64,000 nt of DNA from SFWF01 sp045539925. Its GTDB lineage: Bacteria; Bacillota; Clostridia; Oscillospirales; Acutalibacteraceae. The notes under the pieces were generated by a model. It was given only the letters and a program-made list of their open reading frames with translations. It searched no databases and was not told the DNA's origin. The stretch is from assembly GCA_045539925.1 (NCBI GenBank), contig JAZQGH010000145.1, positions 10,085 to 74,084 on the forward strand, written 5' to 3'. The translations under genes were made by a program, and so were the position numbers. Shown one piece after another: positions 56,594-64,000 of this stretch (within the stretch, counting starts at the first letter, position 1; the number at the start of each line of letters is the position of its first letter).

Positions 56594-56905
56594 TTACTCT
56601 TCGTCTATTTCGTAGAGGTCCTGAAGCCTTTCAATAAAGGCATCTGCTACAAACTCATACTCGTCGTCGTCCTCAATGGGGAAAAGATATTCCTCTCCGT
56701 CCTCCTCTCCGACCTTAACGATTACCAGCTCTCCGCTGTCCTCAAGCTGTTTTTGAGGGTCGTCATGCATCGGTATCATTGCGAGGTATCTTCCGTCGTC
56801 CGACTCAATAGCGTCAAGCACCTCGAAGGTGTATTCATTGCCCTCGTCGTCGGTAAGATTGATTATATCAGGATTATATTCAAGCTCTTTCTTATTATCT
56901 GCCAT
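56594..56905 (-). CDS. DUF1292 (YrzB-family) protein
   Basis: A 103-residue very acidic cytoplasmic protein. The core PDIINLTDDEGNEYTFEVLDAIESDDGRYLAMIP and the later VIVKVGEEDGEEYLFPIEDDDEYEFVADAF match the DUF1292 family, found widely in Firmicutes (YrzB in Bacillus), often near alaS-type or yrrK genes. The function is unknown. It is a single gene with its own promoter; ribosome site AGGAGA. The array of small hairpins follows directly and may serve as its 3' end. Confidence 0.88.
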   Translation of the reverse strand: MADNKKELEYNPDIINLTDDEGNEYTFEVLDAIESDDGRYLAMIPMHDDPQKQLEDSGELVIVKVGEEDGEEYLFPIEDDDEYEFVADAFIERLQDLYEIDEE

Positions 56906-56955
56906 AACTGTTCTCCTATTCAGTGTCTTTGCACAAAAATCCTTTATGCACCTTT

Positions 56956-56984
56956 ATTTTAACCCTTTTTTTCTCAATAGTCAA
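56956..56984 (-). promoter_or_regulatory. Promoter of the DUF1292 gene
   Basis: On the minus strand, TTGACT (complement of 56979-56984) and TAAAAT (complement of 56956-56961) with a 17-base spacer. Confidence 0.75.
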
Positions 56985-57104
56985 TAATGATTATTTTTGC
57001 AATGAAATTTTGACTTAAAATGATTAAATTTACAATAGATTTTTTTATTTTATTGTTGTATAATAAATGTGAATTAAAAAATTTACTTAAAAAGGTGTGT
57101 TTTT

Positions 57105-58127
57105 ATGAAAAGAATAGTTACTTTCGGCGAAATCATGCTCCGTCTGGCTCCTAACGGCTACTACCGTTTCTTCCAGAACGATCAGATGCAGGCTACCTTC
57201 GGCGGCGGTGAAGCAAATGTTGCCGTATCTCTTGCCAACTTCGGTATGGATGCTGCATTTGTCACCAAGCTTCCCACCCACGCTATCGGTCAGGCAGCAA
57301 TAAACTCTCTCCGCTATTTCGGCGTTGATACCGACGATATTGTTCGCGGCGGCGAGCGTGTTGGTATTTATTACCTTGAAAAAGGCGCATCTCAGCGCGG
57401 CTCTGTCTGCATCTACGACCGTGCTCATTCCTCTATCCAGACCGCATCCCCCGAGGATTTTGACTGGGACGACATCTTCTCAGGTGCTGATTGGTTCCAC
57501 TTTACAGGAATCACCCCCGCTCTGGGCGGAAACCTTGTTGAAATATGTAAGGCAGCTTGTATTGCCGCTAAAAAGCTGGGCGTTAAGATCTCCTGCGACC
57601 TCAACTACCGCGGAAAGCTCTGGACCAGAGCCGAGGCAAGAGAGGCTATGACCGAGCTTTGCAAATATGTTGACGTTTGCATCTCCAACGAAGAGGACGC
57701 AAAGGATGTATTCGGCATTGAGGCAGAAAACACCGACATCTACGGCGGAAAGCTCAACCATGAGGGCTATAAGAGCGTTGCTAAGCAGCTTGCCGACAAA
57801 TTCGGCTTTGAAAAGGTTGCTATCACACTTCGTTCTTCCATTTCTGCAAGTGATAACGACTGGGCTGCTATGCTCTATGACGGCGAGAACTACTGCTTCT
57901 CCAAGGAGTATCACCTCCACATTACCGACCGTGTAGGCGGCGGAGACAGCTTCGGCGCAGGACTTATTTATGCCCTCCTTTCGGGCAAGGATACACAGTC
58001 TGCAGTTGAGTTTGCGGTTGCCGCATCGGCACTCAAGCACTCTATCGAGGGTGACTTTAACCGCGTTACCGTATCTGAGGTTGAAAAGCTCGCAGGCGGT
58101 GACGGCTCAGGCCGAGTTCAGAGATAA
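57105..58127 (+). CDS. kdgK: 2-keto-3-deoxygluconate kinase
   Basis: PfkB/ribokinase-family sugar kinase that phosphorylates 2-keto-3-deoxygluconate to KDPG, the substrate of the aldolase at 3293-4255. The 340 residues start KRIVTFGEIMLRLAPNGYYRFFQNDQMQATFGGGEANVA, with the substrate-binding glycines, and end with the ATP/anion-hole and catalytic Asp motif DRVGGGDSFGAGLIYALLSG. The YYRFFQ stretch fits KdgK rather than fructokinase. TATAAT lies at 57059-57064 but its -35 box is poor, which would suit activated expression. Terminator at 58162-58198. An AraC regulator gene lies 0.6 kb downstream, though control by it is only a guess. Confidence 0.9.
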   Translation: MKRIVTFGEIMLRLAPNGYYRFFQNDQMQATFGGGEANVAVSLANFGMDAAFVTKLPTHAIGQAAINSLRYFGVDTDDIVRGGERVGIYYLEKGASQRGSVCIYDRAHSSIQTASPEDFDWDDIFSGADWFHFTGITPALGGNLVEICKAACIAAKKLGVKISCDLNYRGKLWTRAEAREAMTELCKYVDVCISNEEDAKDVFGIEAENTDIYGGKLNHEGYKSVAKQLADKFGFEKVAITLRSSISASDNDWAAMLYDGENYCFSKEYHLHITDRVGGGDSFGAGLIYALLSGKDTQSAVEFAVAASALKHSIEGDFNRVTVSEVEKLAGGDGSGRVQR

Positions 58128-58161
58128 TTTTAGCGCTGACAAAATATAATAGATATGGCGT

Positions 58162-58198
58162 TGCCCAAGTTGTCGTTATGACAACTTGGGCATTTTTT
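58162..58198 (+). terminator. Terminator after kdgK
   Basis: TGCCCAAGTTGT at 58162-58173 is the exact complement of ACAACTTGGGCA at 58181-58192, followed by a T run. Confidence 0.9.
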
Positions 58199-58214
58199 AT
58201 AATATTATACGGAT

Positions 58215-58630
58215 TATCGATATCTCACGGCGGCACCAAGGCACCGCCCTACGGTTGCCGTAAAGATTTATGATGTGTTGTAGGGGAGGCGAAAGCGAAG
58301 CGTGCGTAGAGGCAAGTGAATGACGACACAGTGCGTCGTCAGAGCCGCGGAGGGAATTCCCCTTGGAGGGGGAAATGTCACGAAGTGACAAAAGGGGGCC
58401 GTCTCCGGCTAGAGGAACCGAGCCGCAGCGAGACCTTCGCCTCCCGTAAGTTTTATGCAAATATTTACGGGACGGGAAGACTCCCCTTCGGGGAAGGGGA
58501 GAAGTCGGCATCGCCGACAGAGGGGTACGGCCTCCGTAAGAGGACCCGTTTCCTTCGCTCGCCGTTTTTATTTTCGTGCCGAAGGCACACCTTTCCCTTG
58601 GCCCTAGGCCCTCAGCCCTTGGCTCTGTCC
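58215..58630. repeat. GC-rich hairpin repeat cluster
   Basis: Several repeat modules follow each other in the gap between kdgK and the AraC gene: CGGCGGCACCAAGGCACCGC (also at 45874), CGAAAGCGAAG, TTCCCCTTGGAGGGGGAA, TGTCACGAAGTGACA, TTCCCCTTCGGGGAAGGGGA, GTCGGCATCGCCGAC, and finally a GTGCCGAAGGCAC copy at 58577. Nearly every piece is a small hairpin. There is no credible gene in this stretch. Confidence 0.65.
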
Positions 58631-58670
58631 TTAGATAAGGTGTTGATGGTCAAAAATTGTTGTCAACCTA

Positions 58671-58699
58671 TTGAAAAAAAAAGTAAAGGATGTTATTAT
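58671..58699 (+). promoter_or_regulatory. Promoter of the AraC-family gene
   Basis: TTGAAA at 58671-58676 and TATTAT at 58694-58699 with a 17-base spacer. Confidence 0.65.
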
Positions 58700-58743
58700 A
58701 AAAGCCTAAAAATAAATTTTTTGGAAAGGTTTTTAGGAAAACT

Positions 58744-59529
58744 ATGAGAATTGCTAATTACGAGTTTAAAAGTGCGCCTGTTCAGGTACAACGCCCCACC
58801 AAAAACCTTACTCCCCTGCCACATCTGCACAAGGAGCTGGAGATAGTCTATGTGGAAAAGGGAAAAATGACCGCCTTTGCCGACGAAAACATCTGCACCG
58901 TAGAAGAGGGCAACCTCTATATCAGTTTTCCAAACCAGATACACTATTACAGCCACGGTGAAAACTGCCTTTTCAGGGTGCTTATTGTTACTCCCGACCT
59001 GTTCCACGGCATAAACGATATTCTTTACGGAAATCTGCCCGAGAGCAACTGTGTTGTTCTTGACCCCGACGACCCCGCCAAGGAATATGTTCACCGCATC
59101 TGCGAAGTGACGGGAGAATGCGCAATAACCGAATATGTGGGCTGGTTTAACCTGCTTATGACCCGAATTCTGCCGAGACTAAGACTCGGTCCCACAATAA
59201 TGTCCGACCACTCCACCCTGCACAGCATTCTGGAGTTTTGTACCGCTCATTATACCGAAGAGCTTTCCCTTGAATATGTGGCAGGTGCGCTGCATCTCAG
59301 CAGATGTTATATTTCTCACCTGTTTTCGGAAAAACTGAGCCTTGGTTTTAATGATTATGTTAATATGCTCAGGGTCCGTCAGGCCTGCTATCTCCTCCTT
59401 GACACCGACAGAAAGATTGCCGATATATCCGAGGATGTAGGCTTCGGCTCCATACGCTCCTTTAACCGCGCATTTCAGAGAAACATCGGCACCACCCCTG
59501 CCGAATACCGTTTAAGCGGAACGCTGTGA
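58744..59529 (+). CDS. AraC-family transcriptional regulator
   Basis: A 261-residue regulator with an N-terminal cupin-type sensor region (LPHLHKELEIVYVEKGKMTAFAD, ISFPNQIHYYSHGE) and a C-terminal double helix-turn-helix: LSLEYVAGALHLSRCYISHLFSEKLSLGFNDYVNMLRV, then KIADISEDVGFGSIRSFNRAFQRNIGTTPAEYR, the usual AraC signature. Such proteins usually sense a sugar and activate nearby metabolic genes. kdgK upstream is one candidate target, the lipoprotein gene on the other side is another; no operator was identified. Confidence 0.88.
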   Translation: MRIANYEFKSAPVQVQRPTKNLTPLPHLHKELEIVYVEKGKMTAFADENICTVEEGNLYISFPNQIHYYSHGENCLFRVLIVTPDLFHGINDILYGNLPESNCVVLDPDDPAKEYVHRICEVTGECAITEYVGWFNLLMTRILPRLRLGPTIMSDHSTLHSILEFCTAHYTEELSLEYVAGALHLSRCYISHLFSEKLSLGFNDYVNMLRVRQACYLLLDTDRKIADISEDVGFGSIRSFNRAFQRNIGTTPAEYRLSGTL

Positions 59530-59551
59530 TTTGTGATCTGTGGTCAGTGAA

Positions 59552-59680
59552 CAGTGGACAGACGGATACCGAAAACGGAAAGATTTATAAAAAACAAAGG
59601 CTCCCTCGAAGGGAGGCATACGCTCGCCGTTTTATATCCGTGCCGAAGGCACACCTTTCCCTTGGCCCTACGGCTGCCGT
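59552..59680. repeat. Repeat pieces after the AraC gene
   Basis: AGTGGACAGACGGATACCGA at about 59552-59571 (also at 61159-61178, and reversed near 56172), AGGCTCCCTCGAAGGGAGGC at about 59600, and GTGCCGAAGGCAC at 59640. These are short dispersed repeats and hairpins. Confidence 0.6.
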
Positions 59681-59687
59681 TGAGTTT

Positions 59688-59929
59688 TTATTTAAATGCA
59701 TATTCCACGCCTGTGGGTATAACCACGGGTGCGGGATAGGTTGCGGTGGTGTTCCAATAGGTGCCCCAATTAAGCTCGGGCATACTTGCTCTTGCCGCTT
59801 CACCCTGCATCTGCTGTACGGTCACAGGTGTCACACCTGTCTGAGCGGCTGCACCGTATACTGCAATGGCTGCTCTGCATTGGTGACAACGAAGGGTTTT
59901 TCCTTTATGCCCAGACCCGAGGTAAAGTC
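59688..59929 (-). pseudogene. Decayed C-terminal extension of the lipoprotein gene
   Basis: Directly after the lipoprotein's TAA, translation in the same frame continues as protein-like sequence: DFTSGLGIKEKPFVVTNAEQ. Near 59880 the coding sense shifts to another frame and runs on as AVYGAAAQTGVTPVTVQQMQ and MPELNWGTYWNTTATYPAPV to a stop at 59688-59690 (ending GVEYAFK). So the gene seems to have once been about 80 codons longer and has gained a stop codon and a frameshift. A sequencing or assembly error at two places is the alternative. Confidence 0.55.
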
Positions 59930-61069
59930 TTATTTTGCTATCTGGACATCTCCTATTGCTGTGGTAACGGCAATATCCTTTCCGTCGATAGCGGTAAAAA
60001 CTTTAAGCTTTGGACTTCCTCCCTCAACCGCTTCCCATACGGTAGAGAAATCGAACCCTGCAAAAGTGGCGGCAGCCGAGCTGTTCTTCATTTTGGAGAG
60101 AGAAAGCTTTTTGAATACCTCTTTGTTTGCGGCATCGCGGCTGTCGGTATATATATTTGAATAAACCTCTGCCGCAGCCACACCCTTTGACAAAAGGGTG
60201 GAGGCATTTTTATCGCTTGAGGCAAAATAGGGTGCCTGACCGATGCTGTAGCAGTTTTTCATTGTGTAGCTGCAGGTCCAGGCGGTACCGATAATGCCGT
60301 TTACACGCTCTTTGGTATTTCTGCCTGTAACCTGTGCCTTTGAATAGCAGTTGATTATATCCAGAGTAGACTCGCTTTCTAAGCTTCCTGCGGCATAGCC
60401 GATGATTCCACCTGCACCGTTATTGCCGTTTGAGGCGTACTGAACATAAACCGTTTCGTCCACAAAACAGTTTTCTATCACCTTTTTGTTTGCGGAGGCA
60501 ACCCCGATAAAGCCGCCCGCATACTTATTGGCAACTATAAAGGATTTTCTTATTCCAAGGTTTTTAATAGTTCCGCCCTCCATCGAGCTTAAAAGACCTG
60601 CGTTATCGGGAAGATTTTCAGAATCGTACCACAGACCGTATATACAAAATCCGTTTCCGTCGAGGCTTCCGTTGAAAGAATCGGTGTCGAGCCACGGCTT
60701 GTTGTTTTTATTCTTAAACCAATCGGCAGAGGATACCTCGTTTAAATAGATGTCGTTCTGAAGCTGATAGAAATAGCCGTCAGCCCCGCCTTCGGTCAAA
60801 GCATAGGCAAGCTCCTCAGCGGTATATATGTAAAACGGGAGCTCTTCTGTTCCTCCGCCCTTCTGTACCCCCTCGGCAACCTTGCCCGACCAGACATCGG
60901 ACACCATTTCGCCCTCCTCGCCTACGACCTGACCGTTAGGCTTTTTGGAAACTGAAGAGTTCTCTACCGAGGAAACAGTCTCCGACGGAGCCTCCTCCTT
61001 GCAGGCAGAAAGGGAAAAAACAATAAGAATTGAAAGCAGTAAGCATATACCTTTCGGTAGTGTTTTCAT
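59930..61069 (-). CDS. Surface lipoprotein with GLUG-like repeats
   Basis: A 379-residue secreted lipoprotein. The signal peptide LPKGICLLLSILIVFSLSACKE ends in lipobox LSAC. A Ser-rich linker follows, then a region of repeating strand-type units with the patterns FNGSLDGNGFCIYGLWY, AGLLSSMEGGTIKNLGI, AGGFIGVASANKKVIENCF and GAGGIIGYAAGSLE, like the GLUG/beta-helix repeats of adhesins and surface enzymes. No catalytic motif is seen. It may bind a surface glycan or host material, but this is inference. Promoter at 61104-61133. Coding-like sequence continues beyond its stop (see 59688-59929), so the protein may be a shortened form. Confidence 0.8.
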   Translation of the reverse strand: MKTLPKGICLLLSILIVFSLSACKEEAPSETVSSVENSSVSKKPNGQVVGEEGEMVSDVWSGKVAEGVQKGGGTEELPFYIYTAEELAYALTEGGADGYFYQLQNDIYLNEVSSADWFKNKNNKPWLDTDSFNGSLDGNGFCIYGLWYDSENLPDNAGLLSSMEGGTIKNLGIRKSFIVANKYAGGFIGVASANKKVIENCFVDETVYVQYASNGNNGAGGIIGYAAGSLESESTLDIINCYSKAQVTGRNTKERVNGIIGTAWTCSYTMKNCYSIGQAPYFASSDKNASTLLSKGVAAAEVYSNIYTDSRDAANKEVFKKLSLSKMKNSSAAATFAGFDFSTVWEAVEGGSPKLKVFTAIDGKDIAVTTAIGDVQIAK

Positions 61070-61103
61070 TATTCGTCCTCCGAACTTTTTTCATATCTTT
61101 TTG

Positions 61104-61133
61104 AGTATACATTATTATATGTAGCCTTGTCAA
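61104..61133 (-). promoter_or_regulatory. Promoter of the lipoprotein gene
   Basis: On the minus strand, TTGACA (complement of 61128-61133) and TATACT (complement of 61104-61109) with an 18-base spacer. Confidence 0.7.
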
Positions 61134-61269
61134 GCGGTTAGAACAGTTTACGGTTTACAGTGGACAGACGGATACCGATACCGTAGAGATTTACGGTGTA
61201 TTGTAGGGCGAGACGTTTTTTGTCCGTACCGTCCCGCCCTACATTTCTTTAAAATACTTAATTTCACAC

Positions 61270-61298
61270 TTTACAATACGCAAATAAAGGATTATTAT
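61270..61298 (+). promoter_or_regulatory. Promoter of the PQ-loop gene
   Basis: TTTACA at 61270-61275 and TATTAT at 61293-61298 with a 17-base spacer. Confidence 0.65.
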
Positions 61299-61325
61299 AT
61301 ATAAAAGCAAAAAAGGAGCCTTATT

Positions 61326-61628
61326 ATGGCAGAAATTCTTGAAATTATTATGATTGTGAGCTTCGGTGCATCTTGGCCGATGAATGTTATCAAATCCTAT
61401 AAGGCTCGTACTACCAAGGGCAAAAGTCTTGGCTTTTTATGTCTTATTTTCTTCGGCTATATTGCAGGAATAGCGTCCAAGCTGGTAAACGAGGCTTATA
61501 TGGCCGATTTCTGGAGCAAATGGTATGTGCTCTTCTTCTATGTTCTCAACCTGCTGATGGTTGGTGCAGACCTTATTCTCTATGCAAGAAACAAAAAGCT
61601 TGACAAGGCGGCTGAGAAAAACGCGTAG
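61326..61628 (+). CDS. PQ-loop / SemiSWEET-like membrane protein
   Basis: A 100-residue protein with three hydrophobic segments, the size and layout of bacterial SemiSWEET sugar transporters, which work as dimers. The first helix has SFGASWPMNVIKSYKARTTKGKSLGFL: a Pro-containing motif (PM instead of PQ) followed by the KxKT-type loop typical of PQ-loop proteins. The last segment contains VLNLLMVGADLILYAR. AAGGAG precedes the ATG. The transported substrate is unknown; other PQ-loop proteins carry amino acids or lipids. It is convergent with the ABC exporter genes. Confidence 0.82.
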   Translation: MAEILEIIMIVSFGASWPMNVIKSYKARTTKGKSLGFLCLIFFGYIAGIASKLVNEAYMADFWSKWYVLFFYVLNLLMVGADLILYARNKKLDKAAEKNA

Positions 61629-61666
61629 GCTGGATCTCAGCGGTATATTTATCTTCTCCCGACTAA

Positions 61667-62398
61667 TTACTGCTTTCTCATCTGCCGCAAGAACAGCAGT
61701 ACTGCTAACAAGAGCAGAACAGCGGAATATCCCAGTACCCACCATATATGAGGGAAAATGCCTGAAAAATCTCCTGTAAGTACAGCACGCTGCATATCCA
61801 CAGCGCGAACAAAGGGGAGTGCATAGGAAATCTTCTTAAATGCACCTCCCACCAGGTCAAGGTCAAACCATACGCCGGATAGCCAGGCTGAAAGGTTAGT
61901 TAGCAGAGCACCGCAGATACCTCCCACCTGCTTATCGGTAAACACGCTTCCGCAAAGAAGTCCCAAGGCAATGTAGAGGATAGAAACGGGAATGATAAAT
62001 GCCACGGCATATAAAATATTAACTGTAATATCAAGTCCGAGAATGATTGCTGCCATGTAGCAAATAACGCATTGTGCGACAGAAATCGGAATAATCGGTA
62101 AAGTGTAACCGAGAATAAAATCCGTCGGAGTAAGTGGCGTTGTATACAAACGCTGAAGCAACGAACTGCTTCTGTCCTTTGCGATAATGGTTGCTGAAAA
62201 CAGTGTCATAAAGGACAGACCGAAAACCGTAATACCCGGTGTTAAATGCTGTATTTCAAACAGCTTTACGGGGATATTCGCTTGGATAGCACTCAACAGA
62301 AAAATCAGAACAAGGGGAAAACCAAGCCCAAAAAACAGAGTCAGCGGATCCCGTAATATTTCTTTTGTGTTTCTGGTTGCAAATGTGAGCATTCTCAT
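61667..62398 (-). CDS. ABC-2-type permease (drug-export type)
   Basis: Membrane partner of the ATPase encoded just upstream, 243 residues with about six hydrophobic segments. The start ATRNTKEILRDPLTLFFGLGFPLVLIFLLS and the middle FIIPVSILYIALGLLCGS are typical of the ABC-2 (DrrB-like) permeases. It overlaps the ATPase gene by four bases, and the whole set is led by a TetR regulator, a common design for multidrug or peptide exporters. The substrate is unknown. Confidence 0.87.
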   Translation of the reverse strand: MRMLTFATRNTKEILRDPLTLFFGLGFPLVLIFLLSAIQANIPVKLFEIQHLTPGITVFGLSFMTLFSATIIAKDRSSSLLQRLYTTPLTPTDFILGYTLPIIPISVAQCVICYMAAIILGLDITVNILYAVAFIIPVSILYIALGLLCGSVFTDKQVGGICGALLTNLSAWLSGVWFDLDLVGGAFKKISYALPFVRAVDMQRAVLTGDFSGIFPHIWWVLGYSAVLLLLAVLLFLRQMRKQ

Positions 62399-63123
62399 TT
62401 TGCCACCCCCTTAACGATACGAACAAAGGCTTCCTCAAAATTATTCGTTCCCGCTCTTTCCTTAATCTTATCAGCGGTACCACAAACAAGAAGCTTGCCG
62501 TCTTTCATAATAGCGATACGGTCAGACAGCGCCTCTGCCTCTTCCATATAGTGTGTGGTCAGTATAATCGTTACTTTCCCTTTCAGGGAGCGGATTATAT
62601 CCCATAGGTCGCTTCGCACAAGGACATCAAGCCCCAGTGTGGGTTCGTCAAGGAACAAAATCTGCGGCTCGCTTATCAGTGCCATTGCAATACTCAGTCT
62701 GCGTTGCCAACCACCCGACAGTTTACCTGCCCTCTTCTTAATAACCGTTTCGAGGCCCAGCAGTTCGATAAGTTCTGTAATTTTTGCATTTTGCTTGTCT
62801 TTTGTAAATCCGTGAACTCCACACATCAGTTCAAGGTTTTCACGAACAGACAGGCTGGGTGCAACAGCCGTTTCCTGCGGGGAAGCGGCTATAATTGATT
62901 TTACGGCAGCTGCTTCTTTACAGATGCTTTTTCCGTTAAGAAAAGCATCTCCGCTTGTAGGCTGTGTAAGACAGGACAGCATTTTAATTGTGGTTGTTTT
63001 CCCTGCGCCGTTTACACCGAGCAGCGAGAATAATTCTCCCTTGCAGATGGAAAGATTAAGATTGTCTACCGCAACCACATCTTTATATTTTTTAGTTAAA
63101 CCCTCAATCCTTATAGCATCCAT
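62395..63123 (-). CDS. ABC exporter ATP-binding protein
   Basis: ATPase of the exporter, 242 residues. Visible: Walker A GVNGAGKTT, signature LSGGWQRRLSIAMAL, Walker B ILFLDEPTLGLDV, and switch TTHYMEEA. The GGWQRR form of the signature is common among DrrA-like drug exporters. It starts seven bases after the TetR gene, so the regulator and transporter form one operon. Confidence 0.9.
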   Translation of the reverse strand: MDAIRIEGLTKKYKDVVAVDNLNLSICKGELFSLLGVNGAGKTTTIKMLSCLTQPTSGDAFLNGKSICKEAAAVKSIIAASPQETAVAPSLSVRENLELMCGVHGFTKDKQNAKITELIELLGLETVIKKRAGKLSGGWQRRLSIAMALISEPQILFLDEPTLGLDVLVRSDLWDIIRSLKGKVTIILTTHYMEEAEALSDRIAIMKDGKLLVCGTADKIKERAGTNNFEEAFVRIVKGVAK

Positions 63124-63129
63124 AACCGA

Positions 63130-63690
63130 TTACTCCACTCCATACTGTTTTCTGAGACCCTGATAGGAGTCGGTAAGCATTTTACTCACAAGCTCCCACT
63201 CAAGGTCGAAAAAGTTTGTTGCAAACATCGTGGCAATTCCGTGAACATACGCCCACATTTCAAGATGGAATAGCTTCACCTGTGCGCAACTAAGTCCTGT
63301 ATTATTGTGGACGATAGACTCCATTTCATCAGTAAGTTTGGAGCCTTCCTGCCCCGATTCGCCTGAGCGGTCGCGCATATACAAGAGCTTGAATAACTCT
63401 TTTTCTTCTTTTGCAAAGCGAATATATGCCATACCGTTTGCCTTGTAGACAGGAAACTTGCCGCTTTCTTCTTCTCTGCGCATATACTCCTGACATAAAA
63501 CATCCGCTTTTTTGAGGACGGCAAGGCGCAGTTCGTCCATCGTATCAAAGTTGGAGAATACCGGCTGTGTAGAACAGTTCAAAACAGAAGCAACCGCTCT
63601 TGCATTGATAGCCTGTGCTCCGCTTTTGCGCACAATATCAACAGCGGCATTTATAATATCTTCTTTTGTCACTTTAGCTTTAGGCGGCAT
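63130..63690 (-). CDS. TetR-family transcriptional regulator
   Basis: A 186-residue regulator whose N-terminal helix-turn-helix reads KEDIINAAVDIVRKSGAQAINARAVASVLNCSTQPVFSNF, matching the TetR group. The C-terminal domain is helical and would bind a small ligand. First gene of the TetR-ABC operon, so it probably represses its own promoter and is released by an exported compound. GGAGGTG precedes the ATG. The sequence ATATAGTTAATGTTATAT near 63704 is an imperfect palindrome that could be its operator. Confidence 0.88.
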   Translation of the reverse strand: MPPKAKVTKEDIINAAVDIVRKSGAQAINARAVASVLNCSTQPVFSNFDTMDELRLAVLKKADVLCQEYMRREEESGKFPVYKANGMAYIRFAKEEKELFKLLYMRDRSGESGQEGSKLTDEMESIVHNNTGLSCAQVKLFHLEMWAYVHGIATMFATNFFDLEWELVSKMLTDSYQGLRKQYGVE

Positions 63691-63732
63691 AACGCACCTC
63701 CATAATATAGTTAATGTTATATATCGTTTGTT

Positions 63733-63761
63733 ATTTTATCATTAAAACAATAGAAAGTCAA
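63733..63761 (-). promoter_or_regulatory. Promoter of the TetR-ABC operon
   Basis: On the minus strand, TTGACT (complement of 63756-63761) and TAAAAT (complement of 63733-63738) with a 17-base spacer. Confidence 0.75.
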
Positions 63762-63786
63762 TATAGATTAAAAAACGACCTCTTGC

Positions 63787-64000
63787 TGAAACTGTCAAGT
63801 AAAAGTAGACAAAATAAAAAGAATTATAGGAAGCCCTGTTCGGTTCTGAACCGAACAGGGCTTTTCCGTCCGCATTTAACGGAAAAGCGTTGATTATTGA
63901 AATAGTGAATATACTCTTGTATAAGTTTAGGAACATCTTTGGAATGATACAACCCAAAATCGTTATATAGCTCTTCCTTTATCCAACCATTCAAGGATTC
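63787..64000 (-). mobile_element. Right end of an IS3-family insertion sequence
   Basis: The element runs off the window edge. TGAAACTGTCAAGTAAAAGT at 63787 followed by AGACA looks like the terminal inverted repeat (starting TG), just outside the transposase stop codon. The left end is beyond the window, so the boundary is estimated from this one side. Confidence 0.6.
63824..64000 (-). CDS. IS3-family (IS150-like) transposase, C-terminal part
   Basis: The minus-strand frame is open to the right edge and ends at a TAA at 63824-63826. It reads ESLNGWIKEELYNDFGLYH, LIQEYIHYFNNQRFSVK and RKSPVRFRTEQGFL. This matches the C-terminal end of the DDE integrase domain of IS3-family OrfB proteins: the catalytic Glu followed by the helix, YI-YFNNQR, then SPVRFR. 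The coding region near the stop contains a strong hairpin (AGCCCTGTTCGG with CCGAACAGGGCT). Confidence 0.8.
   Translation of the reverse strand, partial: ESLNGWIKEELYNDFGLYHSKDVPKLIQEYIHYFNNQRFSVKCGRKSPVRFRTEQGFL

Noticed and set aside
63742..63957. 71-codon minus-strand frame at the insertion-sequence end
   Set aside because: It overlaps the transposase end in a different frame and the terminal repeat; the transposase frame has clear family similarity.

Overview
The window reads as chromosome of a spore-forming, anaerobic-type Clostridia bacterium, most likely of the Oscillospiraceae/Ruminococcaceae type. The reasons are spoIIE, a two-gene SufC/SufB iron-sulfur system, a DUF1292 gene, consensus vegetative promoters (TTGACA-17-TATAAT), strong AGGAGG ribosome sites and many hairpin-rich intergenic repeats. 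The assignment to a family is inference from gene content and style; no marker gene fixes it.

Layout. 1-6.0 kb: the end of a nucleotide-sugar dehydratase gene, thiamine genes (thiN, a TPP riboswitch, thiT), a KDPG aldolase with an extra domain, and sufC-sufB. 6.0-12.5 kb: two small unknown genes, glyS, a cofactor-independent phosphoglycerate mutase, a U32 peptidase and tRNA-Val(GAC). 12.5-18.5 kb: membrane proteins, a GntR/ABC operon with its own operator, and a single-chain BioY-BirA fusion. 18.5-25.8 kb: queH, then a cell-surface polymer cluster (ABC exporter, a TagB/F-like protein, a Stealth phosphotransferase and a GT8-TagF fusion). 25.8-36.9 kb: a complete branched-chain amino acid operon ilvBNCD-leuACDB-ilvE headed by a Leu/Val/Ile-rich leader peptide and an attenuator. 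37.0-45.4 kb: a complete compact histidine operon hisZGDCBHAF-hisIE-hisK. 45.5-50.7 kb: a small DNA-binding-type gene, spoIIE, a cation/proton antiporter and an SDR enzyme. 50.7-55.5 kb: a livKHMGF branched-chain amino acid importer on the minus strand. 55.5-64 kb: a gene-poor stretch with structured repeats and a candidate RNA, then DUF1292, kdgK, an AraC regulator, a lipoprotein with a decayed tail, a PQ-loop transporter, a TetR/ABC exporter and the end of an IS3-family insertion sequence.

How the genes fit together. The cell can make Val, Leu, Ile and His itself and can also import branched-chain amino acids. It salvages thiamine (ThiT) and biotin (BioY) through ECF-type S components and processes them at once (ThiN makes TPP; BirA attaches biotin to carboxylases). 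kdgK and the aldolase gene, 54 kb apart, form the lower part of the 2-keto-3-deoxygluconate route used for uronic acids such as those from pectin.

The most notable items are the BioY-BirA fusion, the ilv leader-peptide attenuator, an 18-residue duplication inside HisB, the exporter/Stealth/GT8-TagF polymer cluster, a family of intergenic inverted-repeat elements whose two arms match each other within a copy but differ between copies, and a candidate structured RNA near 56.3 kb.
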